A DNA stretch of 64,000 bases from Tremella fuciformis (Eukaryota > Basidiomycota > Tremellomycetes > Tremellales > Tremellaceae), in assembly GCA_032768795.1 (NCBI GenBank), contig CP136500.1, forward strand, positions 186,001 to 250,000, given 5' to 3'. The translations under genes and the position numbers were made by a program. Below, piece by piece: positions 48,953-60,250 of this stretch (its first letter is position 1; every line of letters begins with the position of its first letter). The notes under the pieces were generated by a model. The model did no database searches. It was given only the letters and a program-made list of their open reading frames with translations, and was not told the DNA's origin.

Positions 48953-51900
48953 CTATTGACTCGTCTGCTCTCCTTCTCCTTGTCTTCCCAAGCCCAGTAA
49001 CTGCCGTAGTTGTCTTGTTTTGTCGGCCGAGAGGTTCTTGGTCAGGATGTCTGCCCGATTGCTGTCTGTCGGTGTGTATTTGAGCTCAAGCAGTCCACCA
49101 GCTTGAATGCTCTCGTATCCACTGGGCTCGCATGTCGAATGCTTTGTTCAACTTGAACCCGTGTGGATGTTTGGCCAGTTGAATGGCTCCATTGTTGTCG
49201 TTGTAGATGGGCACTGCTCCATCTGTGCCTAGGTCGAGGTCGTTCAATAATTGCCTGAGCCATATTGCCTCTTTGCCTGCTTCTGTTGACGCTAGGAGTT
49301 CTGCCTGTGTCGTCGAGAGCGCGACGGTTGGTTGTCGTCTGCTCTTCCATGACACGATGCCTCCGTAGGTGTTGAAGACATAGCCGGTTGTTGATTGGCG
49401 TGTATCGAGGCATCCACCCCAGTTGTTATGACCTGTCCCTGGCAAAGGGGAAGTCTGATCCAGAGACAGGATAGACGACAGAGGTTTACAGCAAGCTTGG
49501 CCCAAGACTGACAGGGATGGGCCGTAGTGCCGGTCAAAAGGTCGACAAAAGAGTGTATAAGGTCAAGTAAAAGAGTGTGGGGGTAAAGAGTGACTATGAG
49601 TAAGTAAGGAGGTGGCGATTTGGCTGGGGCTGGCCAGTATCAGGGATAAGGAGGTGGTAGGGAGGTAGAGTAGGGGTAGGAGAAGGAATATGAGAAGTAC
49701 GATAGTTTTGGTTCTTGGGGGAAGAGAGACCCAACCACCCGGGCTTATATACACAATCACTATCCTAGCCGAGTCCATTACACGCCTCCTCGTCCTAGGC
49801 ATCGTGCCACTACACGCCTCCTCGTCCTAAGCATCGTGTTATCCACGGTTGCCTCTGCTAGGCATCGTGTTATCCACGGTTGCCTCTGCTAGGCATCGTG
49901 CTATCCACGATTGCATCGGCTTGGTATTGTGCGCCCTCGTTGTCTCGGCTAGGTGTCGTGCTCCCTCGTTGTCTTGTCCGTGCTGTGACATCCTCGGCTG
50001 GTCATGTGACCTTGACTCGGGGATTAGCGTGGTCATGACACCAGTCTGCGTCCGCCCATCCTAGTAGTGCTCGTCTCCCTCCATGAGCGTCGAAGGTGAG
50101 AGCGAGATCTGATGTTCCTCGCAGGTATCTCAATAGGTGCTTTGCGGCCCTCCAGTGCGTGAGTGACCATTTGCTTATGAAGCGACAAAGCAGTGAGGCT
50201 GCATAGGCGATGTCGGGTCGGGTGATCGTGGCGATATAGAGGATTGACCCGGCGAGTGCAGGAAACGGTTTGTCTCGAGCCTCGTTGACCTCCTTTGGCG
50301 TAGCCTCGACGAGCTTTGCGTCGGGCAGGATCGTCTTGCAGGCTTTGCCGGTCTCACCGAAGCGTTGAAGAACTGCCTCGATGTAGTGCTCTTGAGATAG
50401 GTACATCTTCTTATTTGGCCTGTCTCGGTAGATGTTGATACCGAGGAAGTATGAGACCGGTCCTTGATCCTTGCACTCGAGTTCCTTGTCGATCCTCCGC
50501 TTGATCTCGTCGATTATTGATCGATCGTTGCCGGCTATGAGCATATCGTCAACATGGACTGAGATCATGCACCGCTTGTGTCCTTGTCGCAGCGAGTAGA
50601 TGCATGGGTCCGCTAGGGTCGGTTTGAAGCCTAGCTCCCGTAGGAACTCGTCGAGGCGCTTGTTGAACAAGTGCGGTGATTGTCGGAGACCGTATAATGA
50701 CTTCCGGAGGTGCAGGACGTGGCCGGCGGCAATGTTGCTGCCTTCTGGTGGCTTGATGAAGATGTCCTTGTCAATGTTGGCCTTAAGGAATGCGCCGATG
50801 ATGTCTATCTGATCGCATTCCCAGTCGAGGTAGTTGACGATGGTGAGGAATAGGCGGAATGACAACTTGTGGGTGACCGAGGCAAAGAGTTCGTCAAAGT
50901 CTCGTCCTGAGACCTGTTGGAATCCCTTCACGACGAATCTGGCCTTGTGTTGGCTCGCTTTGCCCGTGTCCTCGTCGATCTTGCGGGTGAAAACCCATTT
51001 GCCTGTAAGAGTGCGGTGGTTCTCTCTGGGAACTCTCTCCCACACTCCGTACTTCTCCATCTTTGCCATCTCCTCATCCATGGCCAATTTCCAATCCTCC
51101 CAGTCTGCAGCTCGACGAGCTTCGGTGTATGACTGGGGGTTGTTGAGAGACTGGGCTGATAACGCGTGCTCTATGCCTAGTCGGTTATAGTCCATGTCGA
51201 TGTCGTGCAGAGGGTGATGACTGGGTTCTTGACCTGCTAGTCTCCCCGACCGTCTTGGTTCATCTGCATTGGCCTCTATGGGCTGGTTGAGTCGACGATC
51301 AGGCTCTTCTGGCCTGTCGTCGGGGTTCGGTTCCGGGCTTGGTGCATCCTCTCGAATGTACTCGTTGGCCCAGCCTCTCCCTTGCCTTGGTACGGCTTGG
51401 GGAGGTATGTCGTCCACCTCTTCCCCTTGTTCCTCTTCTTCTGGTGCCTCCCCTGCCTCGACTATCTCGTTCAGCTCGATAGTTGTATTGTCATCCTCGT
51501 CGAGGCTCGTCGATGTTTGTCGAGGTTCTGGTTGAAGCAGCTCCTGGGTCTGTTGCGGTTTGTCTGAACTGGGCGTTGCCTTCTTGCCAGTGGTGAATGT
51601 GACGTCCCGACTTGCCACGACCCTGTTGTTCTGGGTCAATACCTTGTAGCCCCAGCTCCCTTCTGTGTATCCCAAAAGACGACCACATTCCCCTCGCTCG
51701 TCGAGCTTTGATGCGGGGCTCACAACTCGATAGATGCAGTGGTGGCCGAATGACTGCATCCCTTGGTATTGCAGGTCGATGTCGTGGTTTGGTCGGAAGA
51801 GTGTTATCGGGACTTTTCCATTGGAGTCTGGTAGCCTGTTCCGAGTGAAGACTACATATCGTAGTGCATCTACCCAGAACTGAGTTGGCAAGTTCGAGTC

Positions 51901-53877
51901 CGCAAGACATGTTCGGATGTCATTGAGGATGGTGAGATGGACGCGCTCGACCCGACTGTTCTGATTGTGTGCGTCGGTCGGCGTGAGGGTGTGCTCAATT
52001 CCCTTGCTTTTACACCAGTGGCTGAATTCCTTGCTCGTAAATTCGCCTCCTTGGTCTGAGCGGATGGTCTTGACTGTACGATCAAGCTGATTCTCTGCCA
52101 ACTTGATGTAATCTTGTAGTGCTTCGGCTGCATCCGACTTCTTCTTGAGTGGTATGGCCTGCACGTATTTGCTATGGTCGTCGTAGCAGGTGAGGAAGTA
52201 TTGATAGCCTTCTCGTGACTGGATGGTTGATGGTCCCCATAGATCGACCGATACCTCGACGAGGGGTTTGCTGGCTCGACGAGGGTTAGGTAGAGATGCC
52301 GAACGTGTTGCCTTTCCTTTGAGGCAGTCCATGCATTCTACTCTCCGAAATGACCCTGTCCATTGTGCGCCTAGCTTCCCCTCTTTCCCGAGCTCCCAGA
52401 CCTTCCTCATGTTCGAATGACCTAGGCGTTTGTGCCAGGTGAGGAGGCGGTTGTCTTCGGCTTCAGTATTTTCCTTTGCCTGAAATGCTCGGTGAATGCG
52501 CGAGGTGTTGCGTACCGGTGTGTCGTCTACAACCCATAGGTTGCCGAGCTTCTTGCCCCGGAGGATGACCTTTCCTTTCTCGACCAATGTAGCCGAGTTC
52601 TTCGAGAAGCGCCAATGTGTCCCTGTGTATGGACCTAGGCGTTGTGTTGAGAGGAGGTTGTGCGAGAATGAAGGGACGTAGAGGGCGTTCTTGTACCGTA
52701 CGTTCTCGAATGTCAGGCGGCCGGAGTGTGTAGCCTCGACGATCGACCCATCTCCAATTTGGATTTTGATGGGCCTGTCGAGCTTGGTGAGGTGGGAGAG
52801 GAGGTGTTTGTCCTTGATGAACGGACTTGTAGCACCGCTGTCGATGATGATGGAGGTGGAGGGAAGGTTATCGTGAGCGTGTAGCGTGATCTCTGTCGCG
52901 TAATAGCCTTCCTCCTTTGTCTCCCTCGACGAGCCTCTCTTGACCTCACTCGATGAGTCATCTCCTGACTCGCTCTGCTCTCTTGCCTTCATTCCCTTCC
53001 CCGCTTGTCCTCCTTGCTTCTTTCTCCTGTCTGCTTCCTTTGCCGACCTCTGCTCCTGGATGTGCTTTGGCACTCCAATCACTTTCCAGCACTCATCTGT
53101 GGAGTGCCTCCCCTGATCCGGATGGTGGATGCATCTCTTGCCTGCCGGTTTTGGTAGAGATTTGCTGAGCATCCCCATCTCGTTTACGCTCTCGCCCTTT
53201 TGTTGACGTTGGCGGTGTTCATCGGCGACCCTATCGATAACCTCGTCGAGATGGATCTTGTTCGACGAGGTCCCTGAGTAGAAGGTCGATGCGAGGAGGC
53301 CGTATGAGGACGGTAGGCGATGGATGGCGGCGTATGCGCCGATCTGGTTGGCGAGTTGCTCAAGGGTGAGCTTGGAAGTGATGGCGGAGGAGGTGATTTC
53401 GGCCAATTGCGACCGGATAGCTGTGAGATGAGGTTCGGGGTCCTCATTCTCTGGGATGGTCTCGCCAAATATCGATGACCATAATTCGGCTAGGCGAGAT
53501 CCATTGTCGGCCCCGTAGGTGGTGACCAGGTGATCGTAAAGCCCCTTCGGTTGAGGATTCTCGAAGTCGATCAGGCTCGAGGGAAGCTTATTTTGGACAG
53601 TCTCTGTCAGACTGCCGTAGAGAGTGGAGAGGGCGGTGGACTGCTCCTTCTCATGCTCGTATAGAGCAACTGCTCTCTTTGATGTCTCGGCTGCTGTGGC
53701 CGGACTTGACACTGGATATCGAGCCTCATCGAGTGCTCGGATCGCTGACGCGTCTTTGGTGATGTGTGGGACGAGGCCGGCGGATCCGAGGACGACTGGA
53801 ATCTCGCGCACCCACTGGGCGTAGTTGTCGCGCCCATTGAGCTTACGCTCTTCTTTCACCGTCTGCACAGATGGCAT
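48953..53877 (-). pseudogene. copia 2 Gag-Pol polyprotein, interrupted
   Basis: Opens at ATG 53877 and matches copia 1 along its length: protease IDSGATSPF, integrase HKRLGHSNMRK and SDQGGEF, reverse transcriptase SLYGLRQSP and VHVDDML. It is cut after GWADADW by the solo LTR 49434-50040, resuming GGCLDTRQSTTGYVFN at about 49428. An extra base near 49106 (gagcattcaag versus gagcatcaag in copia 1) shifts the RNase H frame. Here the copia 1 stop position reads CAA. Two independent lesions make this copy inactive. Confidence 0.92.
49434..50040 (+). mobile_element. solo LTR, 607 bp, inside copia 2
   Basis: Ends TGTTATGACC and GGTCATGACA (inverted repeat), with the target duplication CCAGT at 49429-49433 and 50041-50045. 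Between about 49775 and 49925 it carries tandem ~31-bp units ending GGCATCGTG. The AT-rich part near 49545-49590 may hold the promoter. No internal coding. Orientation is assumed. Confidence 0.88.
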
Positions 53878-53972
53878 GACGGAGGACCACTTCGAGGCTG
53901 GCGGTGCGTAGGCAAAGTCGACGAGTTTGTTGACGTGTTCTATCTACCGCGACTTGTCGAAGGAGACGTTAC

Positions 53973-54246
53973 CACGACGGAATCCTAGCTCTGAGGCAAT
54001 GAGATTCCGGTCACCTGTTGCCCGCTCAGCACTTGCTATGAGTGATGAGAAGGGCAACAGGCGGCGGCAGTCTACAAGGTCGTCGAGGGTATTGGCGTTA
54101 TAGTCGGAGTTATTGTTGGTGGCAGCTTGTCAACCTCGTCGAGGTTCATCCTCGACAAGGTTGTGTGCCTCGACGAGGTTGTGTACCTCGACGAGGCTAC
54201 TCGAGGATGAGTCAAGCTCATGTGAGCGTATCACCTATTTCCGTTG
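53973..54246 (-). repeat. 5' LTR of copia 2
   Basis: 274 bp, ends CGACGG...CCGTTG, followed on the minus strand by the TGGTAACG primer site. It lies inside a gypsy gag frame. Confidence 0.88.
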
Positions 54247-55156
54247 CGCACCCCTCGCTCAACCCATTCATCTCCTCAAGCTCAGCGAGTCCCTTGCCGA
54301 GCCCTTTGCCCACCTCGCTCATACCTATCGACGCCCACGACCCCCACGCCGACCGTTCGGAGTACGTGCCCGCCGGGCCCTGGACAGAGAAGGCGGTCGC
54401 CATGACAGGACGCGTCGATGGAATTGGCGGAAGAGGACGGTAGGTCAACGAGGCAGAGAGAGGAACTTGTGGCTGGGTAGTCAAGGCCGGTTGTTGTCGA
54501 GCTTCTTCGTGCCACTTGATCTCGGCCTTCTTCTCCGCATACCCTGCTCTGAGCCTGTTGTCCAACTTGATGACATAGGACTGAAGCTCTCCAAAGGTCT
54601 CAAGCTGGACAGTGGTCCGAGCAACCTCGTCTTGTAGATTGTCCGAAAGGCCCTCGAGTGCCCTAGCTCTAGCTTGCTCGCTGGGTTCCCATCCCAGGAC
54701 CGCTAGGTACTCCTTAAGCTTTGCGAAGTACTCTGCGGCTGATCCGGTCTGCTTCAAGCCACAGTATTGCCTCTGAGCGGTGCCCTTGATGACTGGATCT
54801 CCAAAGTTGTCCCTCAAGTATCTCGATAGCCTCTGAAAGCTGTTGATCTTCTCGTCGAGTTCTTCTCCCAACGCGAGAGGCTGGATAGCGTCCTGGACGA
54901 AGGCCCTGAGGAAGGAGATGGCGTAGATTACCTTGGACTCCTCTGTGAACTTTAAAGGCTGTAGGCAAAAGACGATATTGCATTGCATGAGGAATCCTTC
55001 GAGTTTCTCCGGCTTAGAGCCATCGAAAGTGTCGAGCGGGTTGGCCTTTGGCTTGCTTGATGTTGCGTTGGTCGAGGGAGCGGGTGAATTGGCTCGACAA
55101 GCCTCGATGGCAACAAGCTGTTGCAGGATCTGAGCGAGGGAAGCCTGATCCGCCAT
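54247..55156 (-). pseudogene. Ty3/gypsy Gag (element A), truncated
   Basis: Starts at ATG 55156. About 300 residues of retrotransposon Gag type: NPLDTFDGSKPEKLEGFL, CLQPLKFTEESKVIYAISFL, YLRDNFGDPVIKGTAQRQ and AAEYFAKLKEYLAVLGW follow the usual capsid pattern. The C-terminal part becomes Pro and Gly rich. The frame enters the copia 2 LTR at 54246 and stops there, and the rest of this gypsy element is not found on the other side. The upstream LTR is at 55319-55748. Confidence 0.8.
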
Positions 55157-55318
55157 GTTGTTGGGTGTGCTAGACCAGCTAGCAGGGGGAAGTCAAAGGG
55201 ACTGTGGTAAAGCTTGGTGCTTGTGGTTTGGGTTGAGTGATGTTGAACGTTGAGTCTCGATGGGCATATGCCCCGGGTCTGCGTGGTTGTGCGAAGAGGT
55301 AGTAGCACTCTCTGATAC

Positions 55319-55748
55319 TGTCACGATGCTGCGCTCTCCCGTTGGCAGAGGCCCTCTTGCACAATATCAGAGTCAGGAATAAAGGATAAGGGGTAGAAAC
55401 AAGGATGTCAAGGAAGGATCCTTGTCGAGGTTGGATCCTCGTCGAGGTTACAAGGTTGTTGAGGGAACAAGGTCATCAATGATGCAGCGTGAGTGCAACT
55501 CAGCCAGACTGCGTGCCACGGAGAAAGTGAGATTGTCAATGATGATCCATGAGACTCAATCAGAGAGTGCTGAAGAACTACGACGGGCGCCCGGGGCATC
55601 CTATATGACTCTGTGCCTGCGTCCTGTCGTCGCGCGTTCATCCAACGTCTACTCCCTCGTCGAGGTTCTCCAGCCCAAGGTCACGTGTCGGCCACGTGAC
55701 AGGTGTCGGTCACGTGCATAGGTTGTCGAGGGCGTAGCTGTTGTGACA
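55319..55748 (-). repeat. 5' LTR of gypsy element A
   Basis: 430 bp. On the minus strand it starts TGTCACAACAGC and ends CATCGTGACA, directly followed by GTATCAGAG, a plausible initiator-tRNA primer site, and then the gag start 163 bp on. It contains CCTCGTCGAGG-like palindromes (near 55435 and 55660) like those of the copia LTRs. Confidence 0.65.
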
Positions 55749-56154
55749 GTCAACAAGCAGGGGGAAGGCAAGGTTGGGGACGGTTCAGGATCAACGGACT
55801 CAGTAGGGGCAGCGGAGCAAGGAGACACGCAAGGAACAGGATCAACGGGCGCAGGGGACTTGGCGGACACAGCGGATGTGGGGAACTCGGTAGACTTGGC
55901 AACTTCAGGGGACTCGGTGGACTCGGTGGAGCTTGGCGGCGGTGGAAGAGAGGAGATGAGTAAGATGACTCGGCGACATGGGAAGTGGGAACGGGCTCTG
56001 CCCAACCTTGCCAGGATGCTCCCGTGACAGTTCCCTCGCCAAAGTCCATGACAACTTGGCGAGCATCAGCTCCATTCAAGCGCGTGAGCTCGAACCTTGC
56101 TGTGCCAGCATACTGGCCCACATTGACTCGCTCGAGAGAGAAGTGAGTCAGCGG
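55749..56154 (-). pseudogene. gypsy element B, distal protease region
   Basis: Continues the aspartic protease frame from 56390 after removal of the solo LTR: LTHFSLERVNVGQYAGTARF and RQVVMDFGEGTVTG, then Pro/Ser/Glu-rich linker to the edge of the element A LTR at 55748. Reverse transcriptase is not seen, so the pol remainder is missing or lies outside this window. Confidence 0.55.
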
Positions 56155-56389
56155 CAACGGAAATAGGTGGTACGCTCACATGAGCTTGACTCATCTTCGA
56201 GTAACCTCGTCGAGGATGAACCTCGACGAGACAGAGAAGTGCCACCGACGATAACTCCGCTTATAACGCCGACACCCTCGACGACCTTGTAGACTGCCGC
56301 CGCCTGTAGCCCTTCTCATCACTCATAGCAAGTGCTGAGCGGGCAACAGGTGACCGGAATCTCATTGCCTCAGAGCTAGGATTCCGTCG
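56155..56389 (+). repeat. solo copia LTR with target duplication
   Basis: 235 bp of the copia LTR family, CAACGGAAATAGG to GATTCCGTCG, flanked by AGCGG on both sides (56150-56154 and 56390-56394). It interrupts the gypsy protease frame, which rejoins exactly when LTR and one repeat are removed. Confidence 0.93.
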
Positions 56390-56640
56390 AGCGGGCCATC
56401 AGACAACGCCACTCCATCGAACAAGGTGAGTCCAACGGGCTTGTCGCACGCATTGAGGACAATACGGTGTTGCTCGGCAAACAACTTGGCGAGGAAGTTA
56501 GCGGAGGCTCCTGATTCCAGGGGGACCTTTGCGGGGTGGCTGCTGATGCGACCTGCAACAACAGCGTGCGTGGGGTTGTCTAGGAGCCTCTCAGAGGCTT
56601 CCCAACCTTGTGGGGAATCAGTGTGAGTCGTGGGTATCCG
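56390..56640 (-). pseudogene. gypsy element B aspartic protease, proximal part
   Basis: Minus-strand frame with PAKVPLESGASANFLAKLF and KPVGLTLFDGVAL. The LESGAS motif sits where retroviral-type proteases have the catalytic D-S/T-G, so the Asp appears as Glu. The frame leads into the solo LTR and continues beyond it. Confidence 0.65.
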
Positions 56641-56752
56641 GGTATCATAGGTCTGGGGTGAAGGAAAGGAGAACGGGAACGATCAGAGATTCCGGTCTTG
56701 GCGAGTCGATACGGAAAGGCATGATGCTTGCCGAGCTGTTGTCCACCATCCC

Positions 56753-57392
56753 TCAGGCTTTTGGGGCCTGTCCCTGGGCGGGAATCGGGGGCAGCGGCCT
56801 CGGCTTAGCGGTGGGACAATTAGCCAGCTGGTGGCCGCCCTGCCCGCACCGCAAGCAGAGCCCGCCGTGCAAACGACGCTCCCTCTCGGCCTCCGTCATT
56901 GACCCATCGGGGTTGCACGTTGACTTCAGCAAGTCTGACCCAGAAGGGCCCAAACTCGCCAAGAGCTCGCCGCCCTGCTCGCTGACCCGAGCAGGCGGGA
57001 GCAGTGCGCCCAAGCGCTCAGCCCATGGGCGTCGCGCTGGCGCTTCAGCTTTGGCATACTCCGGCTTGTGCCTTTCAGCCTTTGCCGTAGCAGCCTCCTC
57101 CAGCTTCCTCTCCTCCTTGCGATGATGGAGGCAATTGTCTAGAGGCACAATGAACTCGACGAGCTCGGTCAGCAAGTAGAACTCGCCGCGCTTAGTGATC
57201 TCGTCCTTAAGGTGAGAGTTGAGCCCATGAATGGCCCAATCCATGAGCGCGACCTGATCAGTGAAACCAGCAACCACCACAAGCTCTCTGACCTTAGCAA
57301 AGTGCTCGGCAGCTGACTTGGTCTGCCGCAGCGCCCGGAGTTGTCGCTTTGCCGTACCCCGTTTGTCCGGGTCGCCAAAGGCGGACTTGAGG
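56753..57392 (-). pseudogene. gypsy element B Gag, C-terminal part
   Basis: Frame resumes after the mariner-like insertion at YLKSAFGDPDKRGTAKRQ, then AAEHFAKVRELVVVAGF, a charged stretch, and a zinc knuckle CLRCGQGGHQLANC (CCHC), ending at the stop at 56753. It parallels element A Gag but diverges well below it in similarity, so it is a separate gypsy lineage. Confidence 0.8.
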
Positions 57393-57394
57393 TA

Positions 57395-57889
57395 CAGTCG
57401 GGTGTCATAACTGATGGAACACCCAAAATGCATGTTTGCTTGTAATTTTGGCTGGGAGGGATTTTGCATAACTTTGGCAAGCTACCCATCCATGCATACA
57501 ATTTGTAGGGCATGCACAGTCTCTACACATCTACTACCGCCTGTTCTTGTCTCAAATATTGTGGTTTATGCATATATCATCAAGTTTGTTGCCAAGATTT
57601 GGATGCCTGAAAGTGCTGGCCAATTACCCTTTTAATAGGCAATTGAACAAAAACGACCAAAACCCAAGCACTTACGCAACCCTAATACTCATCTCATGCA
57701 TATTAGCTTTGCATTGTTTAAGCTAAGCATGCATGCATGAGGTATGTAAGATTGCTCTGCTAGCAGAAGAGTCTTGCATGCATGATATGTAGAAAGATAA
57801 CATGGTTGAAAGAGAGACAACAGCATTTCCAGCCAAAATCACAGCCAAATGCGCGTTTTGAGCGTTCAATCAGTTATGACACCCCACTG
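57395..57889. mobile_element. Tc1/mariner-like MITE
   Basis: 495 bp flanked by TA on both sides (57393-57394, 57890-57891). Imperfect terminal inverted repeats of about 65 bp start CAGTCGGGTGTCATAACTGA on the left and CAGTGGGGTGTCATAACTGA on the complement of the right. The inside is AT-rich with no transposase, hence non-autonomous. It sits in the Gag of gypsy element B. Confidence 0.88.
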
Positions 57890-57891
57890 TA

Positions 57892-58274
57892 CCTCTTGAA
57901 TGCGTCCACCGTTGCGAGCTTGGCGGCATACCCACCATCGGCTCGACTGACTGGAGAGCCGGCCCCCGCAAGTACAAAATCATGAGCGAGACCATGACCT
58001 CTTCTGACTGGTACCGGCCCGCATGCAAACTGAACATCAGCTTGCACTGCAGCAGGAACCCTTTTAGCTTGGCGGGGCTTTCCCCAGAGAAGGTGTCAGG
58101 CTCCTTGACCTTGAGTTCCTTTGGCGTGCCGCTCATTGAACTCGCCGGGCTGAACAAGGGAGCTTCACTTCTGGGACGGAGGAACTCTTCTTCCTCCTCA
58201 CACTCAAGGCAAGCTTCCTCAAAGGCTTTGCAACGGATATTCCATCGCTCAAGCTTCTTTAAGAAGAGCGCCAT
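57892..58274 (-). pseudogene. gypsy element B Gag, N-terminal part
   Basis: Begins MALFLKKLERWNIRC. KEPDTFSGESPAKLKGFLLQ and MLFSLHAGRYQSEEV match Gag spacing. Near its end the frame is off by one from the downstream part (AKLATVDAFKRY is readable in the neighbouring frame), so there is a frameshift as well as the MITE insertion. Confidence 0.7.
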
Positions 58275-58559
58275 GTTTGCCGCGTCACTGACGTCGACGG
58301 GAGGTGTAGGCGAGCTCGCCGAGGCTTGTGCGCCCTGGGAGTGTCAGGCGGGGTAGTGCCACCGTCTTCCTCCCTAGTCACGGTCACGGCAGGGGGAATG
58401 GGTGGTGCAGGAGGCTCCTCCTTGGGCTTGTTGAGCCTAGGGGCTCCTGGGTAGACGGGAGAATTCAGGTGCCAAGGGAAACATGATGATGGGGCCTTCA
58501 TGAGGCTTTGGCAAGATGAACGAGAAGAAACGGGACTCAGCGGGTTGGGTACGTGTCCG

Positions 58560-58770
58560 GCGGTGGTAGTCTTCTCCCAATACTGTCACGGCGACCGCCT
58601 TCTCTGTCCAGGGCCCGTCGGACACATTGATCATACCAGGTGTCAAGCTCGACAAGCCTGTATTGAGCGAAGAGGGAACAGGATGTGACTCGGCGGAAAT
58701 GCGCTTGCCCTGTCACTCTTGCCGTCGGCGGGCGTCCCCCCTCTACAAGTCTCAAATTGGCCTGCACACT
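58560..58770 (+). pseudogene. gypsy Gag-like fragment, opposite orientation
   Basis: On + this reads TVTATAFSVQGPSDTLIIPG. About 45 bp of it match, in inverted orientation, the 54360-54410 part of element A Gag (VMATAFSVQGPAGT). It is a short relic of a related element lying head to head with element B. Confidence 0.4.
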
Positions 58771-58962
58771 TCCACGTGACTCCACGCCGACCCGGTGCAT
58801 CTCCTCGCTTTATAAATAGGGAGTCAAGGCGTTGAAGCACATGGATGGACAGAGGCGACAACGAGGGAGGGAGCAAAGGAGGTCGAGGGAGGCGGCAATC
58901 ATGCGGTCAGCCGTGGTGGGAAGCCGTGGTGCTGGTGGTAGGGTTGAGTGGGTGATGGTGCT

Positions 58963-59970
58963 TGTCAGACCTATACCCGGTGACCTGTTTTAGATCCAAC
59001 TAAAGCTCACCAAAATCCATCTATCGGTTCAAGCTGCTAACTATCAACAACTATTCGTAACAGATAGTAACAAACAAGAGTAGAGTGGAACCAAGCTGGG
59101 TGAGGAGCAATCAAGACTCACTTCACTGATCTATCTCTCGTCACTGGTACGGTCGATTCTCTAAGTAGACGTTCTATCTAGAGGACTAGTTAACTGTTAA
59201 CTAGATTGCTGAGGAACTTCCTCTGCGATCTTCCTTCTTAAGTATCCACCTACTCTTGTCCGTTCTCTCTCTGGTTCTTCTAGCATCGTCTCTCATGGAT
59301 TGTTCCATCGTTCTCCTAGTCGTTTCTACTTGTTCCAATAATCTCTAGCATTCCCTCGTCGCCTCTCTTTTCTTCTTTTGTCTTCTCTCCGTGCTGGCTC
59401 GCATCTAATGTCACGCTCGAGTGGTTAACCCAAGGTAAAGGGCTCGAGGGGGTCTAGTCTCTGGCTCGTAAAGCAAGGGGACTGAGAGATTGAGGACAAG
59501 AGTGCTGGGTTCAGACCAGCTGTGTGACTTTTGTGACGGGACACAAGAGATCCATTGCTGAAGAAACTATCTTGGCCGGAAAGTGGCCTCCTTATATAGA
59601 CAAGAGGGCTATGTACGTCGAAGGGATTTGCCACCCGTTTTGCCACCCATTCCATGAGAAAAGTTTTCCTACTGCCGATATCTCTCGAGTGCAAGCGATT
59701 CTCCTTGCTGCAGATCTGTCTATAATTACTGGGAATGGAAAGGTGGCCGAAGGTCACCGAGTAGGATCACCGGAAAAAGTAGTGACTTCAGGAAAGATCA
59801 CCGATAAAAGTATTGACTTCAGGGAAGGTCACCGATAAAAGTACTGACTTAAAACGGCGATGTACCAGAAGAGGTAATGTTTAAGCGGTTCGGTGGAAAA
59901 AGTACTGTGTTTTATAGGCGAATGGCGTAAAAAGTGGTGACTTGTGTTTCAGATGAGGCCGGTCATGACA
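58963..59970 (+). repeat. possible LTR, about 1 kb
   Basis: Begins TGTCAGACC and ends GGTCATGACA, resembling the ends of the other two solo LTRs here. No target duplication is visible (gtgct versus tctaa), so ends may be misplaced or the copy rearranged. No coding. Confidence 0.35.
59764..59850. repeat. about 30-bp tandem repeat, three units
   Basis: Units share GATCACCG or GGTCACCGAT followed by AAAAGTAnTGACTT. They lie near the right end of the possible LTR. Confidence 0.75.
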
Positions 59971-60250
59971 TCTAATCTCCTTGTGTGCCCGTTGTCGTTG
60001 TGATCATCCTTGGTCTCCGTCCCATGGCGCTGACTGGGAGATAACTCTATCCTCCGTTATCGTGGACCTGACTCTTCTCTTTGTGTGCGTTCCTGTCTTA
60101 ACTTGGCCAATGGGACGCTGAGATGCATCCTTCTATCGTTCTCCAGGTTGTTCCAGTGTCTTCAAGAGTAAGTCGTAGTTATTTGGGACTAATAGTGATG
60201 GTTCCGCCGTGCTCATGTTCCTTGGTTCGTAGATCCTTTGGATTTTTCCG

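Larger units (their letters stand above)
48679..54246 (-). mobile_element. Ty1/copia retrotransposon 2, disrupted
   Basis: Reverse-oriented copy of the copia 1 family. The 3' LTR is 48679-48933, the 5' LTR 53973-54246, the PBS TGGTAACG lies next to the 5' LTR, and a purine tract sits next to the 3' LTR. The LTRs differ from each other in length (255 vs 274 bp) and sequence. A 607-bp solo LTR sits inside (49434-50040). The flanking 5-mers (gccgc left, cgcac right) do not match, and the flanks belong to different sequences. Confidence 0.92.

Noticed and set aside
59415..59522. A-box-like GAGTGGTTAACCC and GGTTCAGACC in order
   Set aside because: Spacing and flanks do not fold into a tRNA, and the stretch lies within a likely LTR.
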